Part shown: positions 39,057 through 48,309 of the stretch, in pieces | Layout of the letters: each line of letters opens with the position of its first letter | Numbering within the stretch: the stretch's first letter is position 1 | Source: Proteus myxofaciens ATCC 19692 | GTDB taxonomy: Bacteria > Pseudomonadota > Gammaproteobacteria > Enterobacterales > Enterobacteriaceae | Reading direction: 5' to 3' | Assembly: GCF_001654855.1 (NCBI RefSeq) | Contig: NZ_LXEN01000155.1 | Coordinates: 1 to 64,000 of the forward strand | Length of the DNA stretch: 64,000 nt | Translations under genes and position numbers: made by a program | Notes under the pieces: model-generated | Database searches by the model: none | The model's input: the letters and a program-made list of their open reading frames with translations, nothing else | What the model was told of the DNA's origin: nothing

Positions 39057-40274
39057 TTATTCAGTTGCTTGAACTGTGTGCTTGATAACGGTTTTATTGC
39101 GTTGAATGAAGTATCCCAAAGCCATTGGAATAGAAGTTAACGCCATAATAGCCGTAGTATTAATAAGGGGTTGTTGGCTGATAAATACTGAGACAATAAA
39201 ACTGGCTAAGCTACAAAGACCCAATTGAAGCGCATTTTGTAAAGCTGCAGCTTTGCCGCTGATTTCAGGATATGCCGAAAGGGCATTAGAAACAGCGATA
39301 GGATAAGAAGCTCCATTCATTGCAGCCATAATACAAAATGGAATTAAGATAGTAGTCAGCGTGGGTTGGGTATATTTAGCAACAATGAATAACGCAGTCA
39401 TACTCAGCGCATAGCCGATAAGAAGAAGAGGTAATAATGTTTTGCCTGTCATTTTAGATAATAGAATACGACAGCCATAACCACCCACCATAAAGGCAAT
39501 AGTTTGAGGAATATAACTTAATCCAATATCCTGTGGAGAATATCCCATTTTTTCAAGAATAATAGGGGAGCCAGCTAACCAAGCAAAAAAACCTGCACTA
39601 CATGAGGCATAAATTAAAACATTACCTGTATATACAGGGGATTTTAACAAAGTCATAAAAGAAACGTTCGATTTAGCTATGCCAGAAACCGTTTTTTGTT
39701 TGATATTTTTAAGTGCTAATGTTGGTAACATCCATAAAATGGTAACAACCATCAGCAAGATAAAAATCATACGCCAGCCACCGTGTTGCAATAATGACGC
39801 ACCAATTAAAGGGGCTAATGCAGGAGATAAAGCAACCAAAGGCATGATTAAGGCAAAAACACGTTGTGCGTTAGATTCATCAAAACGGTCGATAACGAGT
39901 GCTTGCCAGATTACAGCTGCAGAACATACACCAAAGGCTTGTAAAAAGCGCATGGCTAATAAGCTTGTTGCGCCATCTACCCAAAGCATACTGAGACAGC
40001 CTATTGAAAATAGACCTAAGCCGATAAGTAATACGGGTTTACGTCCTATTTTATCGGATAGAGGCCCCCAAAGTAGCTGAGCAACAGCAAAGCCAAATAA
40101 AAAAATACTTAGACTATTACTGATAGCACCTTCACTAATAGAAAGTTCACGTTGCATCATACCAAAAGCAGGTAGATACATATCGATAGCTAAGTAACCC
40201 AGCATACTTAAGCCTGCAAGGTATACCATGAAGCCCAAGGACGAATTCGATTGTTTAGAAGTATTTAAATTCAT
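39057..40274 (-). CDS. punC: MFS transporter PunC (YdhC), purine-related
   Basis: Twelve-segment major facilitator of the Bcr/CflA drug-resistance subfamily, 405 residues. DMYLPAFGMMQ in the first helix and the loop motif WGPLSDKIGRKPVLL near 68 are typical. In E. coli, PunC (YdhC) has been linked to purine nucleoside transport and is switched on by PunR. The same divergent partner punR is next door here. Substrate is taken from that work, not from the sequence. Confidence 0.9.
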   Translation of the reverse strand: MNLNTSKQSNSSLGFMVYLAGLSMLGYLAIDMYLPAFGMMQRELSISEGAISNSLSIFLFGFAVAQLLWGPLSDKIGRKPVLLIGLGLFSIGCLSMLWVDGATSLLAMRFLQAFGVCSAAVIWQALVIDRFDESNAQRVFALIMPLVALSPALAPLIGASLLQHGGWRMIFILLMVVTILWMLPTLALKNIKQKTVSGIAKSNVSFMTLLKSPVYTGNVLIYASCSAGFFAWLAGSPIILEKMGYSPQDIGLSYIPQTIAFMVGGYGCRILLSKMTGKTLLPLLLIGYALSMTALFIVAKYTQPTLTTILIPFCIMAAMNGASYPIAVSNALSAYPEISGKAAALQNALQLGLCSLASFIVSVFISQQPLINTTAIMALTSIPMALGYFIQRNKTVIKHTVQATE

Positions 40275-40392
40275 TTTAATTTTCTATATATGTGAAGTAA
40301 AACATTTTATATATTGTAACTAAGACCTAAATTGCTTGTGAAACGGGAATATTTGGTTGATGCTGTGAAAAATTTTCAAAGGAATAAACTCT

Positions 40393-41295
40393 ATGTGGTC
40401 AGAATACTCTTTAGATGTTGTAGATGCAGTCGCTAGAACAGGTAGTTTTAGTGCTGCTGCTCAAGAATTACACAGAGTGCCCTCCGCTGTTAGTTATACC
40501 GTTAGACAATTAGAGGAATGGCTTGCTGTTCCTTTATTTGAACGTCGTCACCGTGATGTAGAATTAACCGATGCGGGAAAAATTTTTATTAAAGAGGCCC
40601 GATCTGTTATCAAAAAAATGAATGACACACGCCATTTATGCCAGCAAGTCTCTAATGGCTGGCGAGGACAATTTAGTATAGCAGTAGATTGCATTGTTAA
40701 ACCTAAAAGAACACAACAACTTATTCTCGACTTTTATCGTCATTTTCCGGATATTGAACTATACATCTATCCTGAAGTGTTTAATGGTGTTTGGGATTCT
40801 TTAGTTAATGGTCGTGTTGATTTGGCTATTGGTGCCACAAGAGCTTCACCAATAGGTGAGCGCTATAGTTTTAAAGATATGGGATTTATGCCATGGCGTT
40901 GTGTTTGTCGTGCTGACCACCCACTAACACAAGCAACGCATCCATTAACTGACGATGAAATGCGTCCTTTTGCAAGTCTATGTTTAGAAGATACCTCACG
41001 TAGCTTACCTAAACGCGATACCTGGGCTTTAAATAATCAACGTAGAATGGTTGTGCCTACATGGGATGTTGGCCTAGAGTGCCTCCTAGATGGCTTATGT
41101 GTAGGCATGGTGCCTTGGCATAAAGCCGAATCATTAATTGAACAAGGCAAACTAGTATCCCTAAAACTTGCACAGCCATTGCCAGACAGCCCATGCTGCC
41201 TGACTTGGGTCGATAAAAGTAAATCGCCCGCTTTAACATGGTTATTAAATTATCTTGGTGATAGCCAAACCTTAAATGAGGAGTGGCTTCGATAG
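40393..41295 (+). CDS. punR: LysR-type regulator PunR (YdhB)
   Basis: Activator of punC in E. coli, responding to purines. 300 residues. The N-terminal winged helix-turn-helix reads MWSEYSLDVVDAVARTGSFS with AAAQELHRVPSAVSYTVRQL, very like E. coli YdhB. A C-terminal periplasmic-binding-like effector domain follows. It is divergent from punC with a 118-base shared promoter region, and convergent with purR, whose stop is only 17 bases away. Confidence 0.92.
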   Translation: MWSEYSLDVVDAVARTGSFSAAAQELHRVPSAVSYTVRQLEEWLAVPLFERRHRDVELTDAGKIFIKEARSVIKKMNDTRHLCQQVSNGWRGQFSIAVDCIVKPKRTQQLILDFYRHFPDIELYIYPEVFNGVWDSLVNGRVDLAIGATRASPIGERYSFKDMGFMPWRCVCRADHPLTQATHPLTDDEMRPFASLCLEDTSRSLPKRDTWALNNQRRMVVPTWDVGLECLLDGLCVGMVPWHKAESLIEQGKLVSLKLAQPLPDSPCCLTWVDKSKSPALTWLLNYLGDSQTLNEEWLR

Positions 41296-41312
41296 AGGTC
41301 TAAAAAGAGTTA

Positions 41313-42338
41313 TTAACGGCGATAATCAATAAATGGGCCATCAGCGACAGAACGACGTTCAACTAATCGCGGATGTACTTCAATAGTTTGAGCATCTTCT
41401 CGTTTATTTACTATTCTATCAAGCAACATCGACAGCGCCATTTGGCCTAAACGCTCTTTAGGTTGGTGGACTGTAGTTAATGCTGGTGAAAAATAGCGTG
41501 CATTACGAATATTGTCATAACCGACAATAGAAATATCAGTAGGTACACGTAAGCCAAGCTCATCAGCAGCACAAATAGCGCCCATAGCCATCACATCACC
41601 ACCACAAAAAACAGCAGTTGGGCGATGTTTTTGGCTTAACATCTGGTGCATCGCTTTATAACCTGATTCAGGCTCAAAATCGCCTTGTACAATCCATTCT
41701 TCTTTTACGAGGATTTTAGCTTCTTCCATTGCTTTTAAGAAACCTTGTAAGCGACCGCCACCTGTATTACGTTCTAGAGGGCCTGGAATAATACCAATTT
41801 CACGATGTCCTCGTTCAATAAGATATTTCCCTGCGATGTAGCCACCGTGAAACGCATTATCGATAATGGTATCCGTGAAATCACCGCGAGCTTTACCCCA
41901 ATCCATCACAACCATTGGAATATTGCGGTATCCTTCTAATAAAGAGATAAGATGATCAGGGTATTCAGAACACATCACCAGCAAACCGTCAACACGTTTT
42001 TGAGCAAGCATTGCAAGGTAAGCTTTTTGCTTATCAAGATTATTATGTGAATTACATAAGATCAGGGTGTACCCTTTGCTATAACAACTATTTTCAACGG
42101 CTTCAATCACTTCAGCAAAGTAGGGGGCTTCACTTGACGTGGCTAATAAGCCAATAGATTTGGTATGATTGACTTTTAAACTACGCGCAACGGCACTAGG
42201 TGAATAATTTAATTCTTTAATAGCTGTCCAAACTGCAGCTCGTGTGTTCTCAGCAACAAAACGTGTTTTGTTGATCACATGAGAAACAGTTGTGGTTGAT
42301 ACGCCTGCGCGTTTTGCCACGTCTTTAATTGTTGCCAT
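41313..42338 (-). CDS. purR: Purine repressor PurR
   Basis: LacI-family repressor that binds hypoxanthine or guanine and shuts down purine synthesis genes. 341 residues, identical in length to E. coli PurR. N-terminal helix-turn-helix and hinge: [22 protein letters not shown] and [20 protein letters not shown]. The C-terminal ligand domain includes [18 protein letters not shown] see no clear PurR operator in its own upstream region. It sits next to the purine transport pair punRC. Confidence 0.95.
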   Translation of the reverse strand: MATIKDVAKRAGVSTTTVSHVINKTRFVAENTRAAVWTAIKELNYSPSAVARSLKVNHTKSIGLLATSSEAPYFAEVIEAVENSCYSKGYTLILCNSHNNLDKQKAYLAMLAQKRVDGLLVMCSEYPDHLISLLEGYRNIPMVVMDWGKARGDFTDTIIDNAFHGGYIAGKYLIERGHREIGIIPGPLERNTGGGRLQGFLKAMEEAKILVKEEWIVQGDFEPESGYKAMHQMLSQKHRPTAVFCGGDVMAMGAICAADELGLRVPTDISIVGYDNIRNARYFSPALTTVHQPKERLGQMALSMLLDRIVNKREDAQTIEVHPRLVERRSVADGPFIDYRR

Positions 42339-42605
42339 GGTGTGGAAAACTCCTGACCTTCATGGGTCTCTTTTATTTAATTTTATGGTTTAGCTGCCAG
42401 TATAGTCTTACATAGGGCAAACACTGGCAATAATTTAGCGATTAGCTATGAATTTTGTATGATCTAGCTCAAAAGTGAAAGTATTAATCAATGTTATAAA
42501 TTGTGCACTAATCGCTATTTTAGCAAATTTTGATATGCAATAATAATTACCATGATAAGATTATGGTTAATTTTAATGTATTATAATCATTTTGAGGGAA
42601 AATAG

Positions 42606-42689
42606 ATGGATACGGATCTGAAACTTGGTTTAAGTACAGCAATTGCTGCTTTAGTCGTTATTGTTTTATTTACCACGATGCTTTTCTAA
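42606..42689 (+). CDS. ynhF: Small membrane protein YnhF
   Basis: A 27-residue open frame, MDTDLKLGLSTAIAALVVIV followed by LFTTMLF, with a strong ribosome-binding site (GAGGGA) and a strong terminator behind it. It forms one transmembrane helix. It resembles E. coli YnhF (29 residues, M-TDLK start), a small membrane protein encoded beside purR as here. Function is unknown. It is too short for most gene finders. Confidence 0.85.
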   Translation: MDTDLKLGLSTAIAALVVIVLFTTMLF

Positions 42690-42742
42690 TCATTTTTTAT
42701 AAATATTCGATTAATCCTTAAATAAGCGGATATCTAAATATA

Positions 42743-42772
42743 AAAAAGGGCGCCAAATAGCGCCCTTTTTTA
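42743..42772. terminator. Bidirectional terminator between ynhF and sodB
   Basis: GGGCGC (42748-42753) pairs with GCGCCC (42760-42765), flanked by A and T runs on each side. It serves ynhF (plus) and sodB (minus). Confidence 0.9.
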
Positions 42773-42819
42773 TTATGTTATCAAAAATAAATTTTCATTT
42801 TTGAGAATAATTAAGTTAA

Positions 42820-43398
42820 TTAAGCAAAATTAGCTTCAACAAATGCCCAATTAACCAGTGCCCAGAATTCTTCTAAGTATTTTACACGAGCATTACGATA
42901 ATCGATATAATAAGCGTGTTCCCATACATCAACGGTTAATAATGGTTTGTCATCACCAGAAATAGGTGTTGCTGCATTTGATGTATTAACAATGGCTAGC
43001 GAGCCATCTGTTTTCTTAACAAGCCAAGTCCAACCTGAACCGAAATTTTTAGCCGCTGCATCATTAAATTGTTTTTTGAACTCATCAAAAGAGCCAAACG
43101 TGCTATTGATTGCATCCGCGATTTTACCTGTTGGCGCACCACCTGCATTTGGTGCTAAGCAGTTCCAATAGAATGTATGGTTCCAGACTTGTGCCGCATT
43201 GTTAAAAATACCGCCATCTGTAGATTTAATAATTTCTTCTAATGATTTATTTTCTAAATCAGTACCTTTTACTAAGTTATTTAAGTTAGTTACATAGGTT
43301 TGGTGATGTTTACCGTAGTGGTATTCTAGCGTTTCTTTAGAGATGTGTGGTTCTAGAGCATCTAACGGATAGGGTAATTTTGGTAATTCGAAAGACAT
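42820..43398 (-). CDS. sodB: Iron superoxide dismutase
   Basis: Cytoplasmic Fe-SOD, 192 residues, dismutes superoxide. Metal ligands sit in [12 protein letters not shown] (H27), [10 protein letters not shown], and [11 protein letters not shown] (Asp and His). [12 protein letters not shown] and the lack of Mn-type residues favour iron. The start [10 protein letters not shown] at 43398 has a near-perfect AAGGAG; the longer in-frame start at 43446 is in the leader. In E. coli sodB mRNA is a main target of the iron-sparing sRNA RyhB near this start. Confidence 0.97.
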   Translation of the reverse strand: MSFELPKLPYPLDALEPHISKETLEYHYGKHHQTYVTNLNNLVKGTDLENKSLEEIIKSTDGGIFNNAAQVWNHTFYWNCLAPNAGGAPTGKIADAINSTFGSFDEFKKQFNDAAAKNFGSGWTWLVKKTDGSLAIVNTSNAATPISGDDKPLLTVDVWEHAYYIDYRNARVKYLEEFWALVNWAFVEANFA

Positions 43399-44203
43399 TG
43401 CGTACTCCTTTATACTATCTATTTCGGGTTTTGTGCCTAAATTCATTTTATTGAAATCATAGAATCAACAAAATGAGGCAAATGCATAACTCAATTTTTA
43501 CTTATTTGCTAATTATTTTAACAAAAAATAGATAAAATAACAGCGAAATGTATTTATCGATATTAGTAATAATATGAACTAACCTTTTATTAAGATAAAG
43601 CAAATATTAAAATATTTACCTAGCTGTCATTTTAATTTTTTGATTATACAACTAGTCTTTAAAATTAGCATAGTATTTGTTAATGATAATTATTAACAAT
43701 TACAAATATAGAATGTGAGTTATTCTCAATTTTATATTGCTGGAAATATAAAAATTAATATTAGTGTGACATTTTTAATATTATTTAGATTATTTTATAA
43801 AACAGAAATTATATCTTACTAAGATGTTGTATGTAAGATGTTATATAAAAATATAATATATCGATTCTTTGTTTTTTGACAAACTCCATTCATTTATCAT
43901 GTAAACTAAATTAATTAAAAATCATTTCTTAATGTTATTTGTTTTTTTGTTATTAAAAGTAAACCTTTTGATGCTTGAGTTGATTTATTTTAAGCAAAAT
44001 ACATACGTTAAAAAATAAATAAAAACAGTTAAATAACATTAACGCATTGATTTTAATTAACTATTATAATTTATGTTATTATTTTATTTGTCAGTATTTT
44101 TAGAAAGTGCACACACTTCAAATTATCAATATTAATTCTTTGAAAATATAAATATAGTGAATTATAGTAAAACTACTTATTTCATTTGGAAGGGTTTTTA
44201 TTG
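43399..44203. other. Very AT-rich 805-base gap between sodB and the decarboxylase gene
   Basis: No supported gene. It contains the sodB leader and promoter, a good Fur box at 43679-43697 and then about 500 bases of very low G+C sequence in front of the gene at 44204. A small RNA started near the Fur box is possible, but I found no terminator hairpin with a T run to end one. Confidence 0.5.
43679..43697. promoter_or_regulatory. Fur box in the sodB-decarboxylase gap
   Basis: GTTAATGATAATTATTAAC matches the Fur consensus at 16 of 19 positions. It is about 280 bases before sodB and about 500 bases before the gene at 44204, so its target is uncertain. Confidence 0.7.
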
Positions 44204-45367
44204 ATGAATAAAATAAATAATTACGTGGGTATACAAGTCAATTTATCTTCCTTAGAATCTTTATATAATGATAAAAAGCATTATCAACAATTAAGTTATC
44301 TTACCAATAATTTAGGCGATTGTTATGAACCTGATGCATGCCCTTTACCTAATACAATGAGGGAAGAAAAAGCGGCAATTGAATTATTTGCTCAATGGCT
44401 AGGACTTTCTTCTAATGAATGTTGGGGCTATATTGGTGGGGGTTCTTCAATTGGTAACTTACAAGGAATGTGGATAGGAAGACAACTTTATCCAGATGCA
44501 ACACTTATATTTTCAAAAGATGCACACTATAGCATTTATAAATTTGCAAGCTTACTTGGATTTAAAAAAATCATCATTATCGATACATTAGAAACAGGCC
44601 AAATAGATATTAATGATTATAGAGAAAAAATAAAAAAGAAAGAAAATATAGTGGCGGTATTTACAGCAGGCACAACGATGACGAGTGCGTTTGATCCAAT
44701 TGAAGAATGTACTAATATAATGGATGAATACTCATGTGAGTATTATATTCATCTTGATGCAGCTTTAGGTGGAGCGTTAATTCCTTTTATAGATGAAAAT
44801 GAATTAAAACAAGATCCAAGGACATTTTCATTTCATAATAAAAAAATCTCATCTATGACGATTAGTACTCATAAAGTACTAGGTACACCTATGCCAGGGA
44901 ATCTCTTTATTGCTAGAAAAAATGTTATTGATAATTTTAAAAATCATGTCACTTCAATTCCTTATCTTTCTGGTATTAAAGATATTATGATTTATGGTAG
45001 TCGTGATGGTTTTAGGGCTGATATTGTTTATTCAAGACTTTGTTCTCTTGGTAACGAGGGATTAAAAAAGATAGTAAAAGACTCATTTGATAATTGTGAT
45101 TATTTAATGAAATCGTTTAAATCAATGGGGATCACTTCTGCTTTTAGAGCGGCTGCTGGGTTATCTATTGTTATTCCTTTAATCTCTTTAGAAGAAAAAA
45201 TGTTGCCAGAGTATTTACATGAAATAGATAACAAATACCATCTTGTAAAAAATAATGTTTATTTGCACATTTATGTTATGGAACATGTAAATAGAAAAAT
45301 GTGCGAAGAGATTGTGGCTGATTTCACTAAGGCATTAAAATTGACTCAGCAGCAAACTATCTCTTAA
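44204..45367 (+). CDS. Group II PLP decarboxylase, histidine-decarboxylase-like
   Basis: PLP-dependent amino-acid decarboxylase of group II, 387 residues. Family markers are WGYIGGGSSIGNLQGMWIGR, PDATLIFSKDAHYSIYK, YIHLDAALGGALIPF and the PLP lysine in TISTHKVLGTPMPGN (K224). These follow bacterial histidine decarboxylases such as that of Morganella morganii, but are clearly divergent: GGGSSIGN replaces the usual NGGTEGN. Substrate is therefore uncertain; histidine to histamine is the first guess. It stands alone, with no antiporter beside it. ATG at 44204 is used; a TTG at 44201 is equally well placed behind GGAAGGG. Confidence 0.82.
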   Translation: MNKINNYVGIQVNLSSLESLYNDKKHYQQLSYLTNNLGDCYEPDACPLPNTMREEKAAIELFAQWLGLSSNECWGYIGGGSSIGNLQGMWIGRQLYPDATLIFSKDAHYSIYKFASLLGFKKIIIIDTLETGQIDINDYREKIKKKENIVAVFTAGTTMTSAFDPIEECTNIMDEYSCEYYIHLDAALGGALIPFIDENELKQDPRTFSFHNKKISSMTISTHKVLGTPMPGNLFIARKNVIDNFKNHVTSIPYLSGIKDIMIYGSRDGFRADIVYSRLCSLGNEGLKKIVKDSFDNCDYLMKSFKSMGITSAFRAAAGLSIVIPLISLEEKMLPEYLHEIDNKYHLVKNNVYLHIYVMEHVNRKMCEEIVADFTKALKLTQQQTIS

Positions 45368-45395
45368 ATTGCTTTATCCATATTTCATATTTTGA

Positions 45396-45428
45396 TTAGC
45401 CCCAGGATGTTTTATAGGGGCTTTTATA
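45396..45428 (+). terminator. Terminator after the decarboxylase gene
   Basis: AGCCCC (45398-45403) pairs with GGGGCT (45417-45422), then TTTAT. Moderate strength. Confidence 0.7.
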
Positions 45429-45782
45429 CTTTATCCAATAATCAGTTAGTTGGTTGTTAAAAAAATATTAAACATATAACTTATTGATTCAAAACTATAT
45501 TTAATAATTAATTGTATTGGCTCAAGATTAGAACTTATGCTGTTATAGCATTGAATTATATATGAGCCAGCAGTCTGCTTTGTGCCAAAAGCAGAACTAA
45601 CATATATCTCAATCTGTTTATAAGTATTAAAACAAAAGTGATATAAAAGTGTAGTTATAGAGTAAAGGACGTTCGTGGGATTTAATAATAAACCACAATC
45701 ATCCAATACTCTTAATCCATGACAAACATGTTTTTACTTTATTTATAGGTATTATGATTTAATCAGTAAGAATAATTAAATG
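45429..45782. other. Gap without a supported gene
   Basis: AT-rich sequence with one perfect hairpin, TCTGCTTT (45574-45581) with AAAGCAGA (45588-45595), which lacks a T run. An 86-codon open frame on the minus strand has no ribosome-binding site or protein-like composition and is rejected. Confidence 0.35.
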
Positions 45783-46889
45783 TTATAAGTTCTGTTGAAA
45801 GAAAGCTGTAATTTTATCAAAGGGGATTTTATTTAAATTATCATATAAATCAACATGATCAGCATTCGGAATAATTAATAATTCTTTAGGCTCTAATGCT
45901 AATTTATATACATCTTCTGAATAGTAACGCGAATGTGCATTTTCCCCTGCAATCAGCAAGATGGGTCTTGGTGATATCATTTCAATATTGGCATACATAG
46001 GAAAATTAAAGAAAGATATCGGTGTTGTTGCCGTCCATGCTGTAGTCGAATTAATTGAACGAGGATGAAAACCTCGAGTAGTACGATAATAATCAAAGAA
46101 TGCTGCTAATACAGGTGGTGCATTCTTCGGTAATACTTCAGGTAAAACACGCTGACCTTCAATAATATGACCATTTTCATCAAAGGGTACTTCATGATAA
46201 CCGAGCGCATTGTATCCATTTTCTGCATCTTTCCAACGCTGCTGGCTAAGATAATCAATCACCTTATGTCTTTCTTCAAGAGTATAACTATCTTGATATC
46301 CACGGCTGATACTACGAGACATATCATACATTGATGCGGTAGCCACAGCTTTAATACGTGGATCACTACCGGCAGCAGTTAAAGCCATCCCACTTAATCC
46401 ACAGATAGCTAACACACCGATACGCTCACGATCCACATTTGGCTGTAGTCCTAAAAAATCGACAGCTGCACTAAAATCTTCCGTATTAATATCCGCAGAA
46501 GCAACATTTCGAGGTTCACCACTACTTTCTCCCGTAAAAGAAGAGTCAAATGCCAATGTGATGAAACCACGTTCTGCTAATGTTTGAGCATATAACCCAG
46601 AAGATTGCTCTTTTACCGCGCCAAATGGCCCACTTAATACAATCGCAGCTAATGGTTCTCTTATATTTTTAGGTTGATATAAATCACTCACCAACGCTAT
46701 ACCATAACGATTTTTAAATGTAACCTTTTTATATTCAACTTTATCGCTTTTCATAAAAGTTTTATCCCATTGTTGATTAATCATCGTCTTTGATTGCGAT
46801 AATGCTGTAGCAGTAAATATTGATGTCATACTTGCAGCGGCAATACTTACGCCCGTTAATTTTAATAATGCTCGACGTTCATTATTCAT
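45783..46889 (-). CDS. Exported alpha/beta hydrolase, dienelactone-hydrolase-like
   Basis: 368-residue alpha/beta hydrolase with an N-terminal export signal that looks Tat-like: NNERRALLKLTG with twin Arg, then a hydrophobic Ala/Ser-rich stretch to about residue 30. The core shows GPFGAVKEQSSGLYAQTLAE, the strand LAFDSSFTGESSGEP, a nucleophile-elbow region AICGLSGMAL (Cys or Ser nucleophile) and the C-terminal His in IPNADHVDLYD. It resembles the YcjY group. The substrate is unknown. It follows an MFS exporter on the same strand, and both are divergent from a LysR regulator, suggesting a detoxification module. Confidence 0.8.
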   Translation of the reverse strand: MNNERRALLKLTGVSIAAASMTSIFTATALSQSKTMINQQWDKTFMKSDKVEYKKVTFKNRYGIALVSDLYQPKNIREPLAAIVLSGPFGAVKEQSSGLYAQTLAERGFITLAFDSSFTGESSGEPRNVASADINTEDFSAAVDFLGLQPNVDRERIGVLAICGLSGMALTAAGSDPRIKAVATASMYDMSRSISRGYQDSYTLEERHKVIDYLSQQRWKDAENGYNALGYHEVPFDENGHIIEGQRVLPEVLPKNAPPVLAAFFDYYRTTRGFHPRSINSTTAWTATTPISFFNFPMYANIEMISPRPILLIAGENAHSRYYSEDVYKLALEPKELLIIPNADHVDLYDNLNKIPFDKITAFFQQNL

Positions 46890-46995
46890 AATATATATCC
46901 TCTTCTATTCTTCATTTTCTTAGGAAAGCTTATTGAATAACTTAACCAATGGATATTAAAGACTAATAATTATTTCTTTATAAAATTTAAACATA

Positions 46996-48198
46996 TTATT
47001 TTTCTTTCTCAGCCCTCGCAGTGAATTGAACAAGTGTTGCGGCAATAACCAGAAGTAAAGCACTCACCGCAAAAGCACTTTCATATCCTCCTAAATCAAA
47101 TAATATGCCCCCCACAGAAGCGCCACAGGCAATAGAAATTTGGATAACGGCAACCATTAAACCGCCTCCTACTTCTGCGTTATTTGAAAATATTCGAGGT
47201 ATCCAACTCCACCATCCAACAGGTGCTGCGGTCGAAATAAATCCCCAAATACTCAGTAATGCAATCACAGCAAAAAGAGAATGGCCGAAGAAAATTAGCG
47301 ACACACCAATGCTAGCCATCAATAGTGGAATGACGATAAGTGTGCGATAAAATCCTCTATTTAATAAACGATTGATAAGTAATGTCCCAATAAACCCAGC
47401 AATACCAATCAATAACAGGATACAAGTTACCATCGAAATATCGAGTTTTGTTACTGTTTCAAGAAAAGGGCGCACATAGGTAAATAAGGTAAATTGCCCC
47501 ATAAAAAATAACCCAATAGCGAGCATACCTAACGTAACGACTCGATATTTAAAAAAGCTAAAAATATTGAAAACTTGTGATCTATTTTGATGGTTATCTG
47601 AGTCAGCCGGCATTGTCGGTAGGCTCATCCATAACCAAATAATGGTGATAATCGCGATAGGGACTAGGCTCAAAAAAGCCCCTCGCCATCCAATAGTTGC
47701 ACCTAAATATGCTCCTAATGGTGCTGCAATAACGGTTGCTAACGCATTACCACTATTAAAAATAGCCAATGCTTTAGAAACCTCTTCTATTGGTACAAGA
47801 CGCATTGCTATTGCAGCAGACATAGACCAAAAGCCACCCACAACAATACCGATAAGTGCTCTACCCACCATATAAATGTAATAATTAGGAGCTAAAGCAA
47901 TCATTGCCCCTGAAACACCCATCAATAGCGTAAGTCCTAGTAATAAAGCTTTACGATTTAAGTGACGAGTAAGGACAGAAATAAATAAGCTGGTTACAAC
48001 AGCAAAAAAACCCGAAATTGTAATACCTTGTCCTGCCATTCCCTCTGTCACCTGAAAATCAGTGGCTAAAGGTGTTAATAAGCTCACTGGCATAAACTCA
48101 GAGGCTATCAATACAAAAACACAAAGTGTCATGGCAAAAACGGCACTCCAGTTCGCTCTTTCAGGAGATTTTTGTTCTCGAAGAATTGTATTATCCAT
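46996..48198 (-). CDS. MFS efflux transporter (DHA1/sugar-efflux type)
   Basis: 400 residues, 12 transmembrane segments, of the drug:H+ antiporter-1 / YdhP-NepI group. Typical motifs are FVLIASEFMPVSLLTPLA in the first helix, LTRHLNRKALLLG after helix 2, GRALIGIVVGGFWSMSAA in helix 4, and SGNALATVIAAPLGAYLG in helix 5 (antiporter motif C region). The substrate cannot be told. It is divergent from a LysR regulator 112 bases away that probably controls it, and precedes the hydrolase gene by about 106 bases. Confidence 0.85.
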   Translation of the reverse strand: MDNTILREQKSPERANWSAVFAMTLCVFVLIASEFMPVSLLTPLATDFQVTEGMAGQGITISGFFAVVTSLFISVLTRHLNRKALLLGLTLLMGVSGAMIALAPNYYIYMVGRALIGIVVGGFWSMSAAIAMRLVPIEEVSKALAIFNSGNALATVIAAPLGAYLGATIGWRGAFLSLVPIAIITIIWLWMSLPTMPADSDNHQNRSQVFNIFSFFKYRVVTLGMLAIGLFFMGQFTLFTYVRPFLETVTKLDISMVTCILLLIGIAGFIGTLLINRLLNRGFYRTLIVIPLLMASIGVSLIFFGHSLFAVIALLSIWGFISTAAPVGWWSWIPRIFSNNAEVGGGLMVAVIQISIACGASVGGILFDLGGYESAFAVSALLLVIAATLVQFTARAEKEK

Positions 48199-48309
48199 CG
48201 GTTCTATTCACCTTTGTGTTTACGATATTTAATAGACATTATCATCGCATATAGGTGATAATTTAATTAGTAGGCGTAATCTTCATAAACTTGTGAGAAA
48301 AATTCATTA

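Noticed and set aside
42339-42605. PurR operator upstream of purR
   Set aside because: Only a half site (GGGCAAAC) is seen; no palindromic ACGCAAACGTTTGCGT-like site.
43700-43740. RyhB-like ACTCACATT on the minus strand near the Fur box
   Set aside because: Only nine bases match, the direction is wrong relative to the Fur box, and no terminator follows.
45446-45706. 86-codon open frame on the minus strand
   Set aside because: No ribosome-binding site, Ser/Ile/Tyr-rich composition of translated AT-rich DNA, and no family resemblance.
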